This document shows, one piece after another, positions 1-12,483 of a DNA stretch of 64,000 nucleotides. The notes beneath the pieces are model-generated. The model saw only the letters and a program-made list of their open reading frames with translations, made no database searches and had not been told where the DNA came from. Numbering within the stretch: the first letter of the stretch is position 1; every line of letters starts with the position of its first letter. The stretch comes from Helichrysum umbraculigerum (lineage: Eukaryota > Streptophyta > Magnoliopsida > Asterales > Asteraceae): NCBI GenBank assembly GCA_949592205.1, contig CATIUR010000004.1:9427001-9491000 (forward strand), read 5' to 3'. The position numbers and the translations under genes are program-made.

Positions 1-201
1 AGGACTTGGAAGTCGGATCTGATACGATTAGCTGCCGGATAACTATCCATCATGGATTCAAAGATGCATGTTTTAGATTCTGAAAAGGTGAAGGTCACCC
101 GATCCTGCTAGTTTGGATGAAAGCCTGTTTTTTTTTTTTTCGCTAATGCATTCAACTGGAAATACATAAAATTGCAGTTAATTTGTTTAATTGAATTACA
201 G
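1..201 (+). other. 5' flank / probable 5'-UTR intron of the first gene
   Basis: No coding frame is seen here. A poly(T) tract at about 129-140 and the sequence TTGAATTACAG immediately before the ATG at 202 look like a 3' splice acceptor. The start codon is therefore probably the first base of an exon, with a 5'-UTR intron or an upstream exon lying to the left, partly outside the window. Confidence 0.4.
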
Positions 202-3200
202 ATGGAAGTGTCTGTTCTTAGACGTCACTTAAGTGATAAAGCTGAACATCTGCCGATCAAGAAAAGGAGATTCTTATTCAGGGATTCATCGCCATCACCG
301 GCTAACACTGTTTCCTCAGAGGGGACTGAAAGTGTTGCAGCAGGTCAATGTTCTTCCAGTCAAGATGTTCTGCCCAAACCAGATGAAAGTTGCCCACTTG
401 ATGCATCGTTCACAGCATCCAACTTGTGCCAAACTGGTAATATAGATAGTAAAGTGGATGGAGATGAGTTGGTGAAGGCTAGCAAGAATGCTAGTGAGGA
501 TAAAGATATTATTGATACTTCTTTAGCAGATAAAATTGCATGCAGTAACAGTTTGGGAGGTGCTACTAATGTTTGTGAACGCTCCGAAATAGTTTCACAT
601 GATATCAAGAGTCTTGAACCAGTAGGTACTGTAGAATTAAAAGTAAACAGTGTGAAGTTGGAAAATACGTGCGCTAAAGAAAATGATATCCCTATATCAA
701 TAGCTCATCCGAAAGACAATGACTTATCTAAGACAGATATGGCCATAGTGAATGATTCCTGCTCACATGCTGCATCAGAATCAGAATGTAGCCAGATGAA
801 TCAAGTAACTACTAGTAAGGCCCAAAATTCTGCTGCCTTGGATGACAGATTAAATTGGGACTTGAATACAGTAATGGATGCATGGGAAGAACCCCTAGAA
901 GAATGTAACCATAACGTAAACACTGCTGAGGGAAGAAGCATCGACTCTGAGCAAGAAAGGGAATGTGGAAGTGCTACTGAAAACGTAGAAAATCAAGTTT
1001 TACCTGTTAAGATAAAAAGTTTGACTCCTAAATTCGAGGAATCAGAGCTCGAAGAATGTAAGCCGGCCATTAAAATGCTGTCTCCTGTTATTTATCATGC
1101 TCCTCATGTTGTAGTCAATAAAACGCAGTCCTTGCACAATCATGTTGTAGTCAATAAAACGCAGTCCTTGCACAATCTACATATTGATAGTCCTATCGAT
1201 TCAGTTCCTGTTGCTGTTCCTAGTAGTAACCACACATTTGAGTATCCAGTGTGTGATGTGGCTGCAAAGCATGAAAATGTTCATACCAAAGGTATTGATC
1301 AGTTGTCGCGTCCTATGGTTACTGGAACAGGTTTTTCGTTGGACTATAATATATTACCTGGTTTTGATTCGTACTTGAAAGAAAATGCTGTTTCATCTAA
1401 GATTGTTAGTTCTGGGAATAATAGTATTAATCATGCCATCACTACCAGTGTGCAAACAACTGAGAACGAAAAATTAAAGTTATCTCTTGTCACTGTGGCT
1501 GCTCTTGGAAATGGTGTTCACCAGAGTGGAATTACTTTTGATGAAGATGATAAAAGTAAGGTCAAAAGGGTAATTACTAGCAATGGGATGCCTATTGGGA
1601 ATGTTGTTTCACCTACACTTTTAGGTTCTGAGAGTAGTGTTGATCATGGTATAAAAAGCATACAAACAACTGAGAACAATAAAGCAAATCTATCACTTGT
1701 CACTGCGCCCTCTCCAGACAATGGAGTCCATCAGATTGGAAATAATTTTGTTGAAGATGATGATAAAGCTAAGGTCAAAAGAGTAATTGCTAGCAATGGA
1801 ATCAGTATGGAGAATTTGATTGGCCAAGGGACTTCTGTAGACAATCACAGTCGGGATTGTAAAAAAGAAATTCAGACTACCATTAATTCGCTTCCTGCCT
1901 TACAATCGTCGGTATTACCTGAAGGTGAGAACCAGCCACCTGCTGCGGTTTCCTCAAAATATGATGCTTGTTCTGATGCCCAAGTGCCAAGTAAAGCTGG
2001 AAAACATGAATCACCCACTCAATATCCCAATGATCTTGTTCGTTATAACAAAGAGGTTTGCAATTATGAGACTTTTCCAAGTGACATCCAAGCAAGAAGT
2101 GAAGTTGATAACATTGACGAGCTCTCGTATGGATATGATTCTCAATTTGAAGATGGAGAATTTAGGGAATCAAGCATACAAACATGGGAGGGATATGAGG
2201 GGGAGGATAGAGAAATTGAACATCCTACAGACTACAGGGGTGCTTTTGATGCCCATCAAAATGTTTCCACATCTGCACCAGAAAGCTCGTCAAGAATACG
2301 ATCCACTGACGTTGGGTCTCAAAAGGGAGCAGATGAAATATCTAGTGTACTATTACCAGAAAAACTTGAAAGCAGTGACCAAGTATCTGGTTCTGAACTA
2401 AACGAGACAGGAAATGGTACAACAGAGATTAGCATGAAAGATGCAAGCCAATCAGATCAATGGAAGATGAATGTATCAGGGTCTGATCTCTTGCCTGAGA
2501 ATCATGCCTCCTCAAGTAGAATGAAAGACTTCAGCAGTATTAAATATTCTTCTAGGATCGGGAGGTATGGCCCAGAAACAGAAGATCATGAGACAAAGGC
2601 TGAAGACTTGAGATTCTGTAGGAGAGAACCTCCATCTCGCATAGGAGACTCATCAACTCGTGATGCATTTCTTACAAGGGGTAGATTTCGTATGCAAGGG
2701 TGCAGGTAATGCAACTTACATTTAAGAACCATGTTTTTGCCATGCTTAAGGTAGTAGTAGACGACAGTTTATGGTCTAATCGCCACCATTATAAAGGTGG
2801 AAATTCTACCAATTCACTGATAATTGTGTCAAATTGGGCTTGTGTTTTATCTCAAGTGAGCAAGTGAAGTAAGTTTAGCTAAAAGGGGAAAGGGTCTAAT
2901 TGACGAACAGTTTGGATATTGCCCAAACTCTACTTATAATGCCGTATACAGTCTTATTCCAAGATTTAATTCAATATAGCATTTGTAATTACAATTAAAG
3001 CATTGATTGTTTATATAGAAAAAAAGGACAAAAATGTGTTTGAGTTGACCCGTTTCAACCAGCCCATTCCCATCTCTATTCTTCACTAATGAAGTAATGG
3101 TTGTTCTGTGTGCAGTTCCAGCAATGCTGATGACTCGGCTTCCAGATCGGTTAGGGACTTGGGTGCACTAAGATCATCCATTAGACGGGGCCCTCCTAGT

Positions 3201-4052
3201 GGTCGTGGAGGTGGTTCGTGGAACCGTTCCCCACCTTTTCCAGGTTCATCCTTCCGTCGTCCAATAAATGAAGATGGTACATCTGTTGATAATATGACAA
3301 ATGAAGGTGGTATCGATCCAAATGTCACTCGTCAATCGTTCAGAAGCAGATTACTGGCAAATCGAGAAGAAGACGAATTCCGCGCACGTTTGGGATTGAG
3401 ACCAACCGGGGACACGTCTCGAAATAGGATTGTGAATGTGGGTCGGGGAAGATCATCATTATTATATGGTTCACTAAGGAATGGTGGAGGTCCGAGAGGA
3501 CGATACTATGGACCTGGAAACGATGAACCATCAATGAAATATTCACGTTCATTTCCTGCTAGACGTCGGTGCTTTTCTGGTTCAACATCTCCTCCAGTAT
3601 CCCGAACTCGGTCCCCAATCAATGACGGGTTTAGACGTCGAAGTAGATCTCCTAATTTCCGGTCTGATACTAGAATCCGAAGGCTAAGATCTCCTGATTA
3701 TCGACCCAGTTTTGAAGCGAACATGGAACCTAGAAACGATAAATCACCTCCCAATTCCCGATGGGTAAATTATAAGGCTCGGACTACAATGTTCGACAGG
3801 AGATCACCACTACCACCGATTGGAGAGAGACTTAGTTTTTATGATTCTTCAAGAAAATCAACGCAGAATGAGAATTATAGATCTGGGGCCCCTGGAAGGG
3901 TTTCTGAGCTTCATGGAACGGGAAGAGGTGGGCCCAGGTACTTGGGAAACGATGACGAATCACCAGATAACGGGTATAGGCGTGGTGGGTTTGTTAGGCC
4001 GCGGTATGACATGGGTCGACCTGTTAAACATGGTTATGAGCCCAGACATTAA
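202..4052 (+). CDS. Plant-specific 1146-aa protein with RS/RG-rich C-terminus, function unknown
   Basis: Two coding exons, 202-2705 and 3116-4052, are joined across a GT-AG intron in phase 2 (TGCAG|GTAATG ... GTGTGCAG|TTCC) and give 1146 residues. I start at the ATG at 202 because an acceptor-like CAG precedes it; an in-frame ATG at 172 lies inside that intron-like sequence. The N-terminus carries a basic KKRRF patch (possible nuclear signal), then a long polar, Ser/Asp/Glu-rich, probably disordered stretch with a WDLNTVMDAWEEP motif near residue 215. The last third is rich in Arg, Gly and RS/SP dipeptides (RRRSRSP, RRLRSPDYRP), as in RNA-binding or speckle-associated proteins. No enzymatic domain is visible. 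Proteins with the KKRRF and DLNTVMDAWEE motifs occur across eudicots as uncharacterised proteins; that is memory, not a search. A nuclear or RNA-related role is inference from composition. Confidence 0.85.
1105..1176 (+). repeat. Perfect in-frame 36-bp tandem duplication in the first gene
   Basis: Bases 1105-1140 are repeated exactly at 1141-1176. Each copy encodes HVVVNKTQSLHN, so the protein gains 12 residues without a frameshift. The lack of any difference implies a recent event. Confidence 0.95.
1438..1821 (+). repeat. Diverged internal protein repeat, two units of about 55 residues
   Basis: Units at about 1438-1604 and 1651-1821 share the order QTTEN, LSLVT, NGVHQ, a short acidic run, KVKRVI and SNG. 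They are clearly diverged, so this duplication is much older than the 36-bp one upstream. No named domain is recognised in the unit. Confidence 0.7.
2706..3115 (+). other. Intron of the first gene
   Basis: A GT-AG intron of 410 bp separates the two coding exons. It is AT-rich, has a pyrimidine-rich 3' end (GTTCTGTGTGCAG) and contains in-frame stops, so it is not read-through coding sequence. Confidence 0.9.
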
Positions 4053-4360
4053 CGGCCAGATACCGGTAATGGAGTCGTAGCCCAAGAGAGTTAATATAGC
4101 TCCGCATCTGTCTAAAGATCATGTTTAATTATTTGCTTTTGTTTCTTTTTTCTTTTTGCTTACAACTATGTTTAGGGTTCGATCAAGCCAGTTGTCTTGC
4201 TCCTGGTCATGGATAGAGTGTATTAAATTAGGAGCCGCAACGTATAAAAGTGCAGGGAATATATATGCTTCTTTCGATCCGTTTATTTACTTTTGGGTCT
4301 TGCCGAATTTTGGGGGTTGTCTTTTAACCCATGGAGAAACGTAGTAATAGACTGATCATG

Positions 4361-4446
4361 GCCCCCCACTTATTTGGGAACAGTGACGATTTACCGGATA
4401 ACGGGTCTATGCGTCGTCAGTTTGTTTGGGTGCGGTATGATCCTAC
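4361..4446 (+). pseudogene. Decayed duplicate of the C-terminal coding segment of the first gene
   Basis: Reading one frame through this stretch gives PHLFGNSDDLPDNG followed by FVWVRYD. This aligns with PRYLGNDDESPDNG and FVRPRYD near the end of the upstream gene (about 3932-4010). The similarity is also visible in DNA (GATAACGGGT...GCGGTATGA). The copy lies about 310 bp beyond the stop codon, probably in or just past the 3' UTR, and has no start codon of its own. It looks like an old tandem duplication of the exon tail. Confidence 0.7.
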
Positions 4447-7103
4447 CTAATTTTATATGGGAATTGCCAGGAGATAGAGTCAAAATTGAAGTACGTGAGT
4501 ACTTGGGTCCACATGTGGTAAACATATTTCAGTACGCTGAGGAAAATAGTAAACGATGGACTCGTGACTTCCAAAAGGGCTGTTAGTTTGATTTGGAACT
4601 GGTGAAACATGTTTCGTTTTCAGCTGAAAAATCATCTCATCTTGCAGTTTTCACATTTTTGTTTGGTGCTGGTTAATTTCCATTAGATACTTGTTACTTC
4701 CGTTTTATGATCGATTTTTAGTCTGGTTTGCCATTTGGCGTGTACAGAGTTCCGAATTCATTCTGTTTCGCGTATATACATCTTTTGAGAAAACTAGAGG
4801 CTGTTTAATTCAGATGGGGATCGAAGGACAAAACATTGAGGACACTTTTTGCATTTGATATCTTTACAGGTTTATTATGAGGAGCAGCCAAAAACCGACA
4901 TATTTCACGTGGTAATCATTCTTTGAAATGAAAAGAGAGTTGTTTGGAAAATTAATCAGATGGTCCTTGAAAAGGAAGTAACAAATTGGAGTTGGGACAC
5001 ATTGTGGCCCAAAATTTAAGAGGGGTTAGTTTGTCCAATTTTCAATTGTCATGGGCTAAAGATGAAATAATTAGTGGTTTTATACATTTTCTCGATCGAA
5101 TAGGTTTGGCACATGGTCCATTTCCCATTTTATAAAGAAGTGATACACAATACATGAGTGGGTCGTTTTGCCATCGGTACCTCCATATTGCACTGAGTAG
5201 AAAGAAGAGGGTTAGGGACTTTAAAGTTTAAAGAGCAAAGCAAGGGTCATGCTTCTAGATTTAATGACTTTAAAGTTTAAAGCGAAATTTGGTTTGCGAG
5301 TTTCTTTGATACAAAAAAAAAAAAATAAAAAAAAAATGGTAGTCACAATCCAATGAACTTCGTGCTTGTAAAAAGAAGAGGGTTTGGGAATCATTGAATT
5401 TATTAGTAACATTTTTATACATGGTCAATTCATGTTGTTTAATATTATCGCTTGACACAACTACACAAGTTACATATAAATATTTATAAAGCATTACTTT
5501 TTATTCATCAATTATCCTTTTTAAAAGTAAGGCTGCTTTTAAATGCAAAGGATAAGCTTCGCTTTTCTAAATGATGTCGATTATTAAGCTTTAATGATTG
5601 GATAATCAACCCTTGATACCATGCACATTTTTCTCCATTTTTAACTTATCTTCATGACCTCACTTAAAATAATCTAATTAAAGTAAAGTTGTGAAAATGG
5701 GTGAAAAGTGACCCTACTTGACCTTTTAACTAGTCCTTAAGTTTAAACATGCTCCTTACGTTTAGATACTAGCGTTTTGCAAAAAGAGTGATTATTTGTA
5801 CACTACCATTCGCCCGTAAACATGTTTAGCAGTGTTGTAAATTTGTAATGTACTACATATATGGTGAAACATGAATACCGGTAACAAATTGCTAAATTTC
5901 TACGTTGTAATATGGTGGAAACGACACATATTTAATATCTTTAATTTAATTACTAGTTCACTTGTACTTTTTAAATATATGCATGATTAAAATAATCTAT
6001 TGAAGGTGATTTAGACCCTAAAGATGACACCAAATGATGCTACCATTTCAAACAAGATACCACCCATAATGGAGCAAAACTTAAAATAAAATAAATGAAT
6101 CTATAGTATGTGATGGTTCCTCTTAACAAATGGAAGTGTACCATCAACTCTTAGGAGAATCCAACCCTAGTAAACGTCGTTTCTTTACAAAGTTATCCTA
6201 TAACTTTTTATAAAAATAAATAATAATTTCTTGGTATATATAATATGATCAATAATAATATCAATAACTACTCTTAATTTAATTTATTTTCTTCATTAAA
6301 AGAACAACAAAAAAAAAAAATATTAGTGTCTAATTTATTGCACTAAACTACATATATATTTATCTACTCTATTTGAAGATCGATTATATATGAATTTTTT
6401 TTTTTTTTTAAGCGAGAGTACGTGGATGCAAGACTAAGAAATAACATAACAAACAAAGGGTGTTTAAGTAATTTAAGCAAATACAAACGTCAAACTATGT
6501 TATCCAATAAAATGCTATGGTTTTCATAAAACAAGGTTAATAATTAATAAGTAACTTCATTATTTTATACGTTTGCTTTGACGCCTGATTTTTGGTTTTT
6601 CGTATCGAACTTGGAGGGAAAATTAACAATTATATCTATTAATTGTCGTGTTTTGCTTGGTATTATAAATTTAATTAGCTTACTTTTATTTTAACCTTTT
6701 TATGAAGAAAACCAAGAGCATAAGTTAACCAACTTTTAACTATAAAATACCCAAATAATTGAAAAAGAAAGATCCATGAAAGCTCTATTATCGTCTTCTT
6801 GTTATTAATTTCTTACTCATATCCAATTAATTAATTAATGTTAAATAAATCAAAATTATTGTCATTGTCAAGATACACACACGGTACGTTTGTTCTATAT
6901 GACTATTCATTACAATGTTCGCAAAAAGATATGCATAGTATTTTCATGTATTTGAATGACGTACTATTTATAAAGTTGATGTATCATGCATATATGTTTT
7001 AATTTGTAGTTAACTAACAACAAATACTTTAGGTTAATTATGTGCTTTTAGACGGAAACGAGTGTTTAATTTTCTAAATATTACATAGTCAATGATAAAA
7101 AGG
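4447..7103. other. Intergenic, AT-rich, no gene seen
   Basis: Only short non-conserved frames are present, with A/T homopolymers near 5312-5337, 6305-6320 and 6396-6410. The first few hundred bases may include the 3' UTR of the upstream gene. Confidence 0.6.
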
Positions 7104-7106
7104 TTA

Positions 7107-7406
7107 GGGCGCGTTTAGTTACGTAAAAATATCTTCGTTTTTCTTTTTCCAATTTTCTAGAGTTTTTTGTCCATCATAAACCATAAGAAATTTAGAGGAT
7201 GCGCTCGAATGCAAGGAATGGAGTTTTCATTTTCCAAATAATTAATGAACTGCAGAAAAACTTAATTCATATATATTTTTTCTTAGATAACTTGCTTAGA
7301 AAACTCTAAATTGAACACATTTTCAAATTTTTCAGTTTTTCTAGAAAAGTTTTTCTAGAAAATTTTTCAGAAAAAATGGAAAAGTTTTCTATAACTAAAC
7401 GCTCAC
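7107..7406. mobile_element. Tourist-like (PIF/Harbinger) MITE, 300 bp
   Basis: The left end reads GGGCGCGTTTAGTTA and the reverse complement of the right end reads GTGAGCGTTTAGTTA, an imperfect terminal inverted repeat. The element is flanked on both sides by TTA (7104-7106 and 7407-7409), the 3-bp target duplication typical of PIF/Harbinger MITEs. It has no coding capacity. Confidence 0.75.
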
Positions 7407-7409
7407 TTA

Positions 7410-9767
7410 TAGTCGTTGCCTCTAATGGGTATATTTCATATTTAATCTAAGTTGTTACTGATGTCATCTTTACACAACTAAAATAGGAAAACGATAATGG
7501 CAACCTTTAGGGTTGTTAATAAGATACATCAAATGAATTAATAAATGTTGAAACTTTTCTTACTAATTCAAGATTATAGAATATACAATATATGTTTGCA
7601 TTTAATCATTGAAACTTTTATTTTATATTTGATGTATTAAATAAGATAACTTCAAATTTAACAAATGTCAATAGATAGTCTTATTGATAGTGTCATTATC
7701 ATTTTCCATTTAAAAATAATAATAATAATAATCTAAAATAAACATAACATCAATGTGGGGTCGACTGATTGAATAAAATTAAAAAACAACGAATATAAAG
7801 CCAATAATATAATAGTTATTTTAAGGAATAGGTACGTGTCTTGAATTTGTTAGCATCATAAATGATGGTGTAAACAATCATCCACGGATACTATACGATT
7901 ATTCTAGTGTGAACTATTATTTTTTCCTTTTTCCCAAGTAATATTGAATTATTATTCAAATTTCAAAGTAACATCGAAAGAAAAATGTAAGGGTGTAAAT
8001 GAGTCGATACTGCTTGCGAGCTACTCGAGCTCGACTCGTTAAAAGCTCGACTCGAGCCGAGTCTAAATGAGTCTAAAACCTTTATAAATCATTTGCAATA
8101 TTAGCTTAAAACTTAGTCTTTGTCCTATCGAAAATGTCTATTTTACCCTTCATTACTTATATGACAACTATAGAAAATTGATTGATCAATTAATCTTTCT
8201 ATGAAAAGTATATAGTACCTATAAAAAGTATATAAGTCAAACATATTTATATTAATTGTTAATTAGACAACTCAATAGTGTTAAAAAAATATATATTTAA
8301 GCAAATTAAATACACTATTATTAATAAATGATAAATAAAAATAATGTGATAGTTAAAAGTTAAAACAAATACCGCATAACAATATATTTAGATGTTATGT
8401 TATAAAAACCAAATTTATAATTTTTTTTTATCTTAAAAAACATGAATATTAAAAGTTGGTGTTGCTTCTCACACATCAGAGTCGAACACCCCTTATAGAT
8501 TTCTAGGACCATCATCTATTTATCAAGATCGTTTACACATTAAGAGTATCAGAACCCATCGCATTGCACGGGTAATATATTAGTTATGATAATTGTGTTT
8601 TAGTCAGCAATCTATGTCCCTTATCCAGGGCGTATATGAATTAAGCTCTTTTTTTATAAACAAGTTTTATAAACTCATAGCAAAAGAAATTGATCATGTG
8701 TTATTTCTTTCTCACGTGACCCCATCTATCATATCATATTAATGATTAATTAAAAATATATTGCGTTTCTTGGTATGCATGTAATGAGATGAATGACGTG
8801 AAGAAAGGTCAATATTTGAACAGTCAAAGGTAGTTAATTGAAGATCAAAAAATGAGACTTTTTAATCATCGAGGTTGAATTTTATGGATGGAAATTCCAT
8901 TAACCGTTCTCACTTTGCTAACCAAATCTTCATCATCAAGGTAGTTGAGATTCTTATTTGATTGCAAATATGATAATTAATATCTAGTAATTCCTATGAA
9001 ACAATACACTATTTTTTTTTGTTTATTATAGCGTGTTTGATAATAAACCAGTGAGAAATTAACACTAAAATCTCAATCCCTTTACGAGCTTCGAACATTA
9101 CTTAGACTCTCTTATGTCCAACACACTTTTAATGAACACCTTACATTCACAATTGGGAGTCGGGCCTTATAGGAATTTTAGAATGTGCAGTCCTTTTAAA
9201 GGAACACTATACTTTTAGTAACATCGTCATGCATCACAAAAAGTAATTCATAAATCAGTTTTTTAATGCTATAACAATCTTATCTTAAATTATATATAAG
9301 AAACATCTATTGATGTCATCAGAAATTTAATTGACCAATAGAATTACACAATTTTATCCAATTAGCTAAATTATAGGATTTAATGACATCATAAATCATT
9401 AATTATCTATAAGATAATCATATAAAAAATTAATTTTAGATAGTACCCTTATATAAAAAGGATCATTATTTATCTAGGAATCCTAATTACATCATAATAC
9501 TTTATAATGTTACACATAACATACACCATCATTAATTCGTTAAAACATTGAATGAATGACATGTGTTTTAAAATTTTCCATAATATCACATGTGTCCATA
9601 AAATATAGTTAGGTTGAGGTTTATATTTAAATCTATATATATACATATGTTCATATCATATAAATGATTTTTAGGTAGACTTACAATAAAGAAACGATTC
9701 ATTAGTGTTATCTTTTAAATATATATATATATTTTTGATTAATCAATATATTTATTTCTCTTAATGA

Positions 9768-9768
<1 letters not shown>
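7410..9768. other. Intergenic, AT-rich, with repeat remnants
   Basis: No gene is supported. At about 7990-8065 a GC-richer stretch rich in GAGTCGA/GCTCGACTCG motifs resembles a dispersed plant repeat, but I cannot place its ends. A Helitron-like 3' end lies near 8555-8583 and is listed separately. Confidence 0.5.
8553..8583 (+). mobile_element. Degenerate Helitron-like 3' terminus
   Basis: An imperfect GC hairpin, CCCATCGCATTGCACGGG, is followed after about 10 AT-rich bases by TTAG-T. This resembles a decayed Helitron end (hairpin then CTRR before a host T). The matching 5' end was not located. Confidence 0.4.

Positions 9769-9848
<80 letters not shown>
9769..9848. repeat. (ATT)n microsatellite
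   Basis: About 26 uninterrupted ATT/TTA units. Confidence 0.97.
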
Positions 9849-9853
<5 letters not shown>

Positions 9854-10110
9854 CCATCAACATACATCTTTTCTTTAAATTATATCCCATTCAACCTTTA
9901 ATATTTGTTTATTTTAAAAGGTCAATGATATTTCCACCAATAAAAATGATAGTTCTACCAAAACTGTGCAGTAAGCAGTTGTACCATATGCTTAAATAGT
10001 TTACATAATGGTTGATCTATCATTTTTAAATGGTGGAAATATCAATCCCCATTTTAAAAGTATGCATTACGATGTACATAGTCAATGTTGATTGTTTGAA
10101 ATTCTAATTA

Positions 10111-10121
10111 TATTATTATTA

Positions 10122-10180
<59 letters not shown>

Positions 10181-10181
10181 C
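10111..10181. repeat. (ATT)n microsatellite
   Basis: A second long ATT/TTA run with a single interruption near its start, about 300 bp after the first. Confidence 0.95.
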
Positions 10182-10803
10182 ATGGTCACTTACTTTTGTT
10201 AGATTAATATTCTCTTATTAACACTGAGTTTTTAAAACATATCTTATATAACAAAATGAAACATTTTTATGATATCATCATTTAAATTAAATTTTATTAA
10301 TTTATCAATTAAACCCTTTTATTTAAGTAAAATTAAAAATAAAACGCCTAATTTATTATAAATGTATTTGCCTTAACCAACGTCCCTCTATTAATAATTC
10401 CCTTATAATTATATATATAAAACACCTTTATGATGTTATCATTTCAATTTGTCAATTAAGTCCTGTAGTTTTAGAAAATTTTCAAATATGATCCATAACT
10501 TATTAAAAATGGATTTTTTCTAATGAACTACTCACTTACGTATAAAAATAAATTTAAAATCGATCTGTAATATTTCTATTATTAATTTACTGAGTATGAA
10601 TAAAATTACTTATAAAAGTTAATATATAATTAAAATAATTATTATTTTTTCACTAATTTGGTTTCAAAAACCTGTAATATTTTAACCTTTACTTATATAA
10701 ATCTATTTACATAAAGTGATATTATCATAAATCCAACTAAATATTTATTATATACATTGATTTACACAATTTATTATTAGAACCAACATACTAAATACTT
10801 TAA

Positions 10804-10836
10804 CGGCCCGTGTGTATACACGGGTTTAATGTCTAG
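10804..10836 (+). mobile_element. Helitron-like 3' terminus with perfect hairpin
   Basis: CCCGTGT-GTAT-ACACGGG (10807-10824) forms a perfect 7-bp hairpin. Nine bases on is CTAG followed by T, the arrangement expected for a Helitron 3' end (hairpin, then CTRR inserted before a host T). Similar AT-rich segments with TTTATGATGTTATCATTT near 10255 and 10419 could belong to one or more nested elements, but no 5' TC end is certain. Confidence 0.5.
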
Positions 10837-10837
10837 T

Positions 10838-11991
10838 CTATCATATATATAAAACCTATTACATCTCATAACTAAATCGAAATACCACAATAGTTTGGCC
10901 CCGTATCGTATTGTCCCTACTTACGAATACTAGATATATAGTTTTAATTACAAATTTGGCTTGGGAAAAAACTAAATTTAAGATATACTTCGTATTTCTT
11001 CTCCTTTTTTAAAATACAACCAAGAAAAAGAAATGGGTTTTAATTGCAGGAATGCTAGAATCACAAAAGTTATAAACAATACGATCTAATGGTTCTTTGT
11101 TGATCGATCAATAAATAATAAGAATCGATCGATAAATAATAAGAGGTGGTACTAATTAAAGTACTCAACTAATAGTTACTATACGTATTATAGTCGGGAA
11201 TGTTTGTACTGCATATGCTCTTTTCACTCTATAGCTAGGGGCCTAGGGTGATCAAGTGTTTACCTTATTCTGGGTACCATGTTATCATAAGGTCTCTAGG
11301 CAGCTAGCATGCAAATTAATTCGATCGGTGATTCGTACATAATTAAAAGTTTTTTGTACACCACTAATCGTGTTTTATGTTATTGTACATCACAACACTG
11401 TAAAATATAAGTAGTGGTATACGAATTTTTTTTGATGATGTGTGAATCATCACCCATAAAAAACGAATTAACAATTGTATACTGTTTTGTTACATAAATA
11501 AATATTTTAAATTAGATTTTTTTGTTGCCTTGACTACATATTGAGTATAATACTAGGTTTTAAATACAAATGCAGGTCGCATTTATTTTCTTATAAATAA
11601 ATATTTCTATGCAAATTGGTTCAACTAGTCAACATAATGCATACAAAATGCCCATTTCACATTGGCCCAAATGAATTTAATATCTTTATCTCCAAACATA
11701 TTAATAGCATTAATATTTTCCAAGACACAAAACCATATGGATTATTATATTACAATTAAGCAAACGTAGACTTGGTCTACATTATTAATTTCATAATTGT
11801 CAGTTTAAACATTCTAATAAAGATTAATAATATAATTAACTGAATTTTAAAATTTTTTTAAATATAAATGAAATTATATATAAAAAAAAAGAAAGTAAGA
11901 TAAAAATTGCATATAAAAGGTGGAAGCAAGGGAATGCAGCAGTGCCATATGTTGTAAAGGGATAAAGGACCAATGTAGTAGAATGGTCCTG
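10838..11991. other. Intergenic, no gene seen
   Basis: AT-rich sequence without long frames. A short tandem duplication around GATCGATCAATAAATAATAAGA occurs near 11101-11145. Nothing else is supported. Confidence 0.5.
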
Positions 11992-12004
11992 TCCATACAG
12001 GATT

Positions 12005-12105
12005 TTTTTTTTGAAAGGCAGTATTGGGCTCAGTGGCATTGCCTTTTCATATACCCATCACTAATTCCAGGGGAAACCCGAATATTTCGAGAGAAAACCC
12101 CTGTC
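12005..12105 (-). mobile_element. Short poly(A)-tailed retroposon (truncated SINE/LINE-like)
   Basis: A 101-bp segment is flanked by perfect 13-bp direct repeats, TCCATACAGGATT, at 11992-12004 and 12106-12118. The segment begins on the plus strand with a T run, so it is a minus-strand insertion ending in poly(A). Long target duplications plus an A tail are the signature of LINE-driven retroposition. No internal Pol III boxes are clear, so it may be a 5'-truncated SINE or LINE end. Confidence 0.7.
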
Positions 12106-12118
12106 TCCATACAGGATT

Positions 12119-12483
12119 AATATGGACCCCCACCTTCTTTCCTCTGCTCCAAATCATTATTCATTTATTTGTAACTTTTAAAAACCCAAAATTGCAAGTT
12201 TTTTCTTTACAAACTTTATGTAATTATTTACTTTTTAATTTTAAGAATATGCAACTACTTCTTCACAATCATGTTAATCGATCCTATAAAAGAGTTTTAG
12301 TTAGCTTTAAAGCTCTCATCCTTCTACTTCTTCATCCCAGCTCTTCAATTGACCGTCTCAATCTCGGAAAAAAAGTAGAAGCAACTAATAAAAGAAGGGT
12401 GACAAAGTAAAACTTCGGTTTTGTTTGATGATAAAGTGTAGTATAAAATACATGCGCACACTATATTAATATATAGATAATTA
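12119..12483. other. Intergenic, no gene seen
   Basis: A short open frame overlaps this stretch and the retroposon junction, but it has no recognisable similarity, start context or splice signals. I do not call it a gene. Confidence 0.5.

Noticed and set aside
4156..4586. Short plus-strand frames downstream of the first gene
   Set aside because: They fall in the probable 3' UTR and include the decayed duplicate in the wrong frame; there is no independent gene evidence.
11836..12410. Overlapping frames of 66-128 residues
   Set aside because: They cross a retroposon insertion and its target repeats, have no splice or start support and no recognisable motif.
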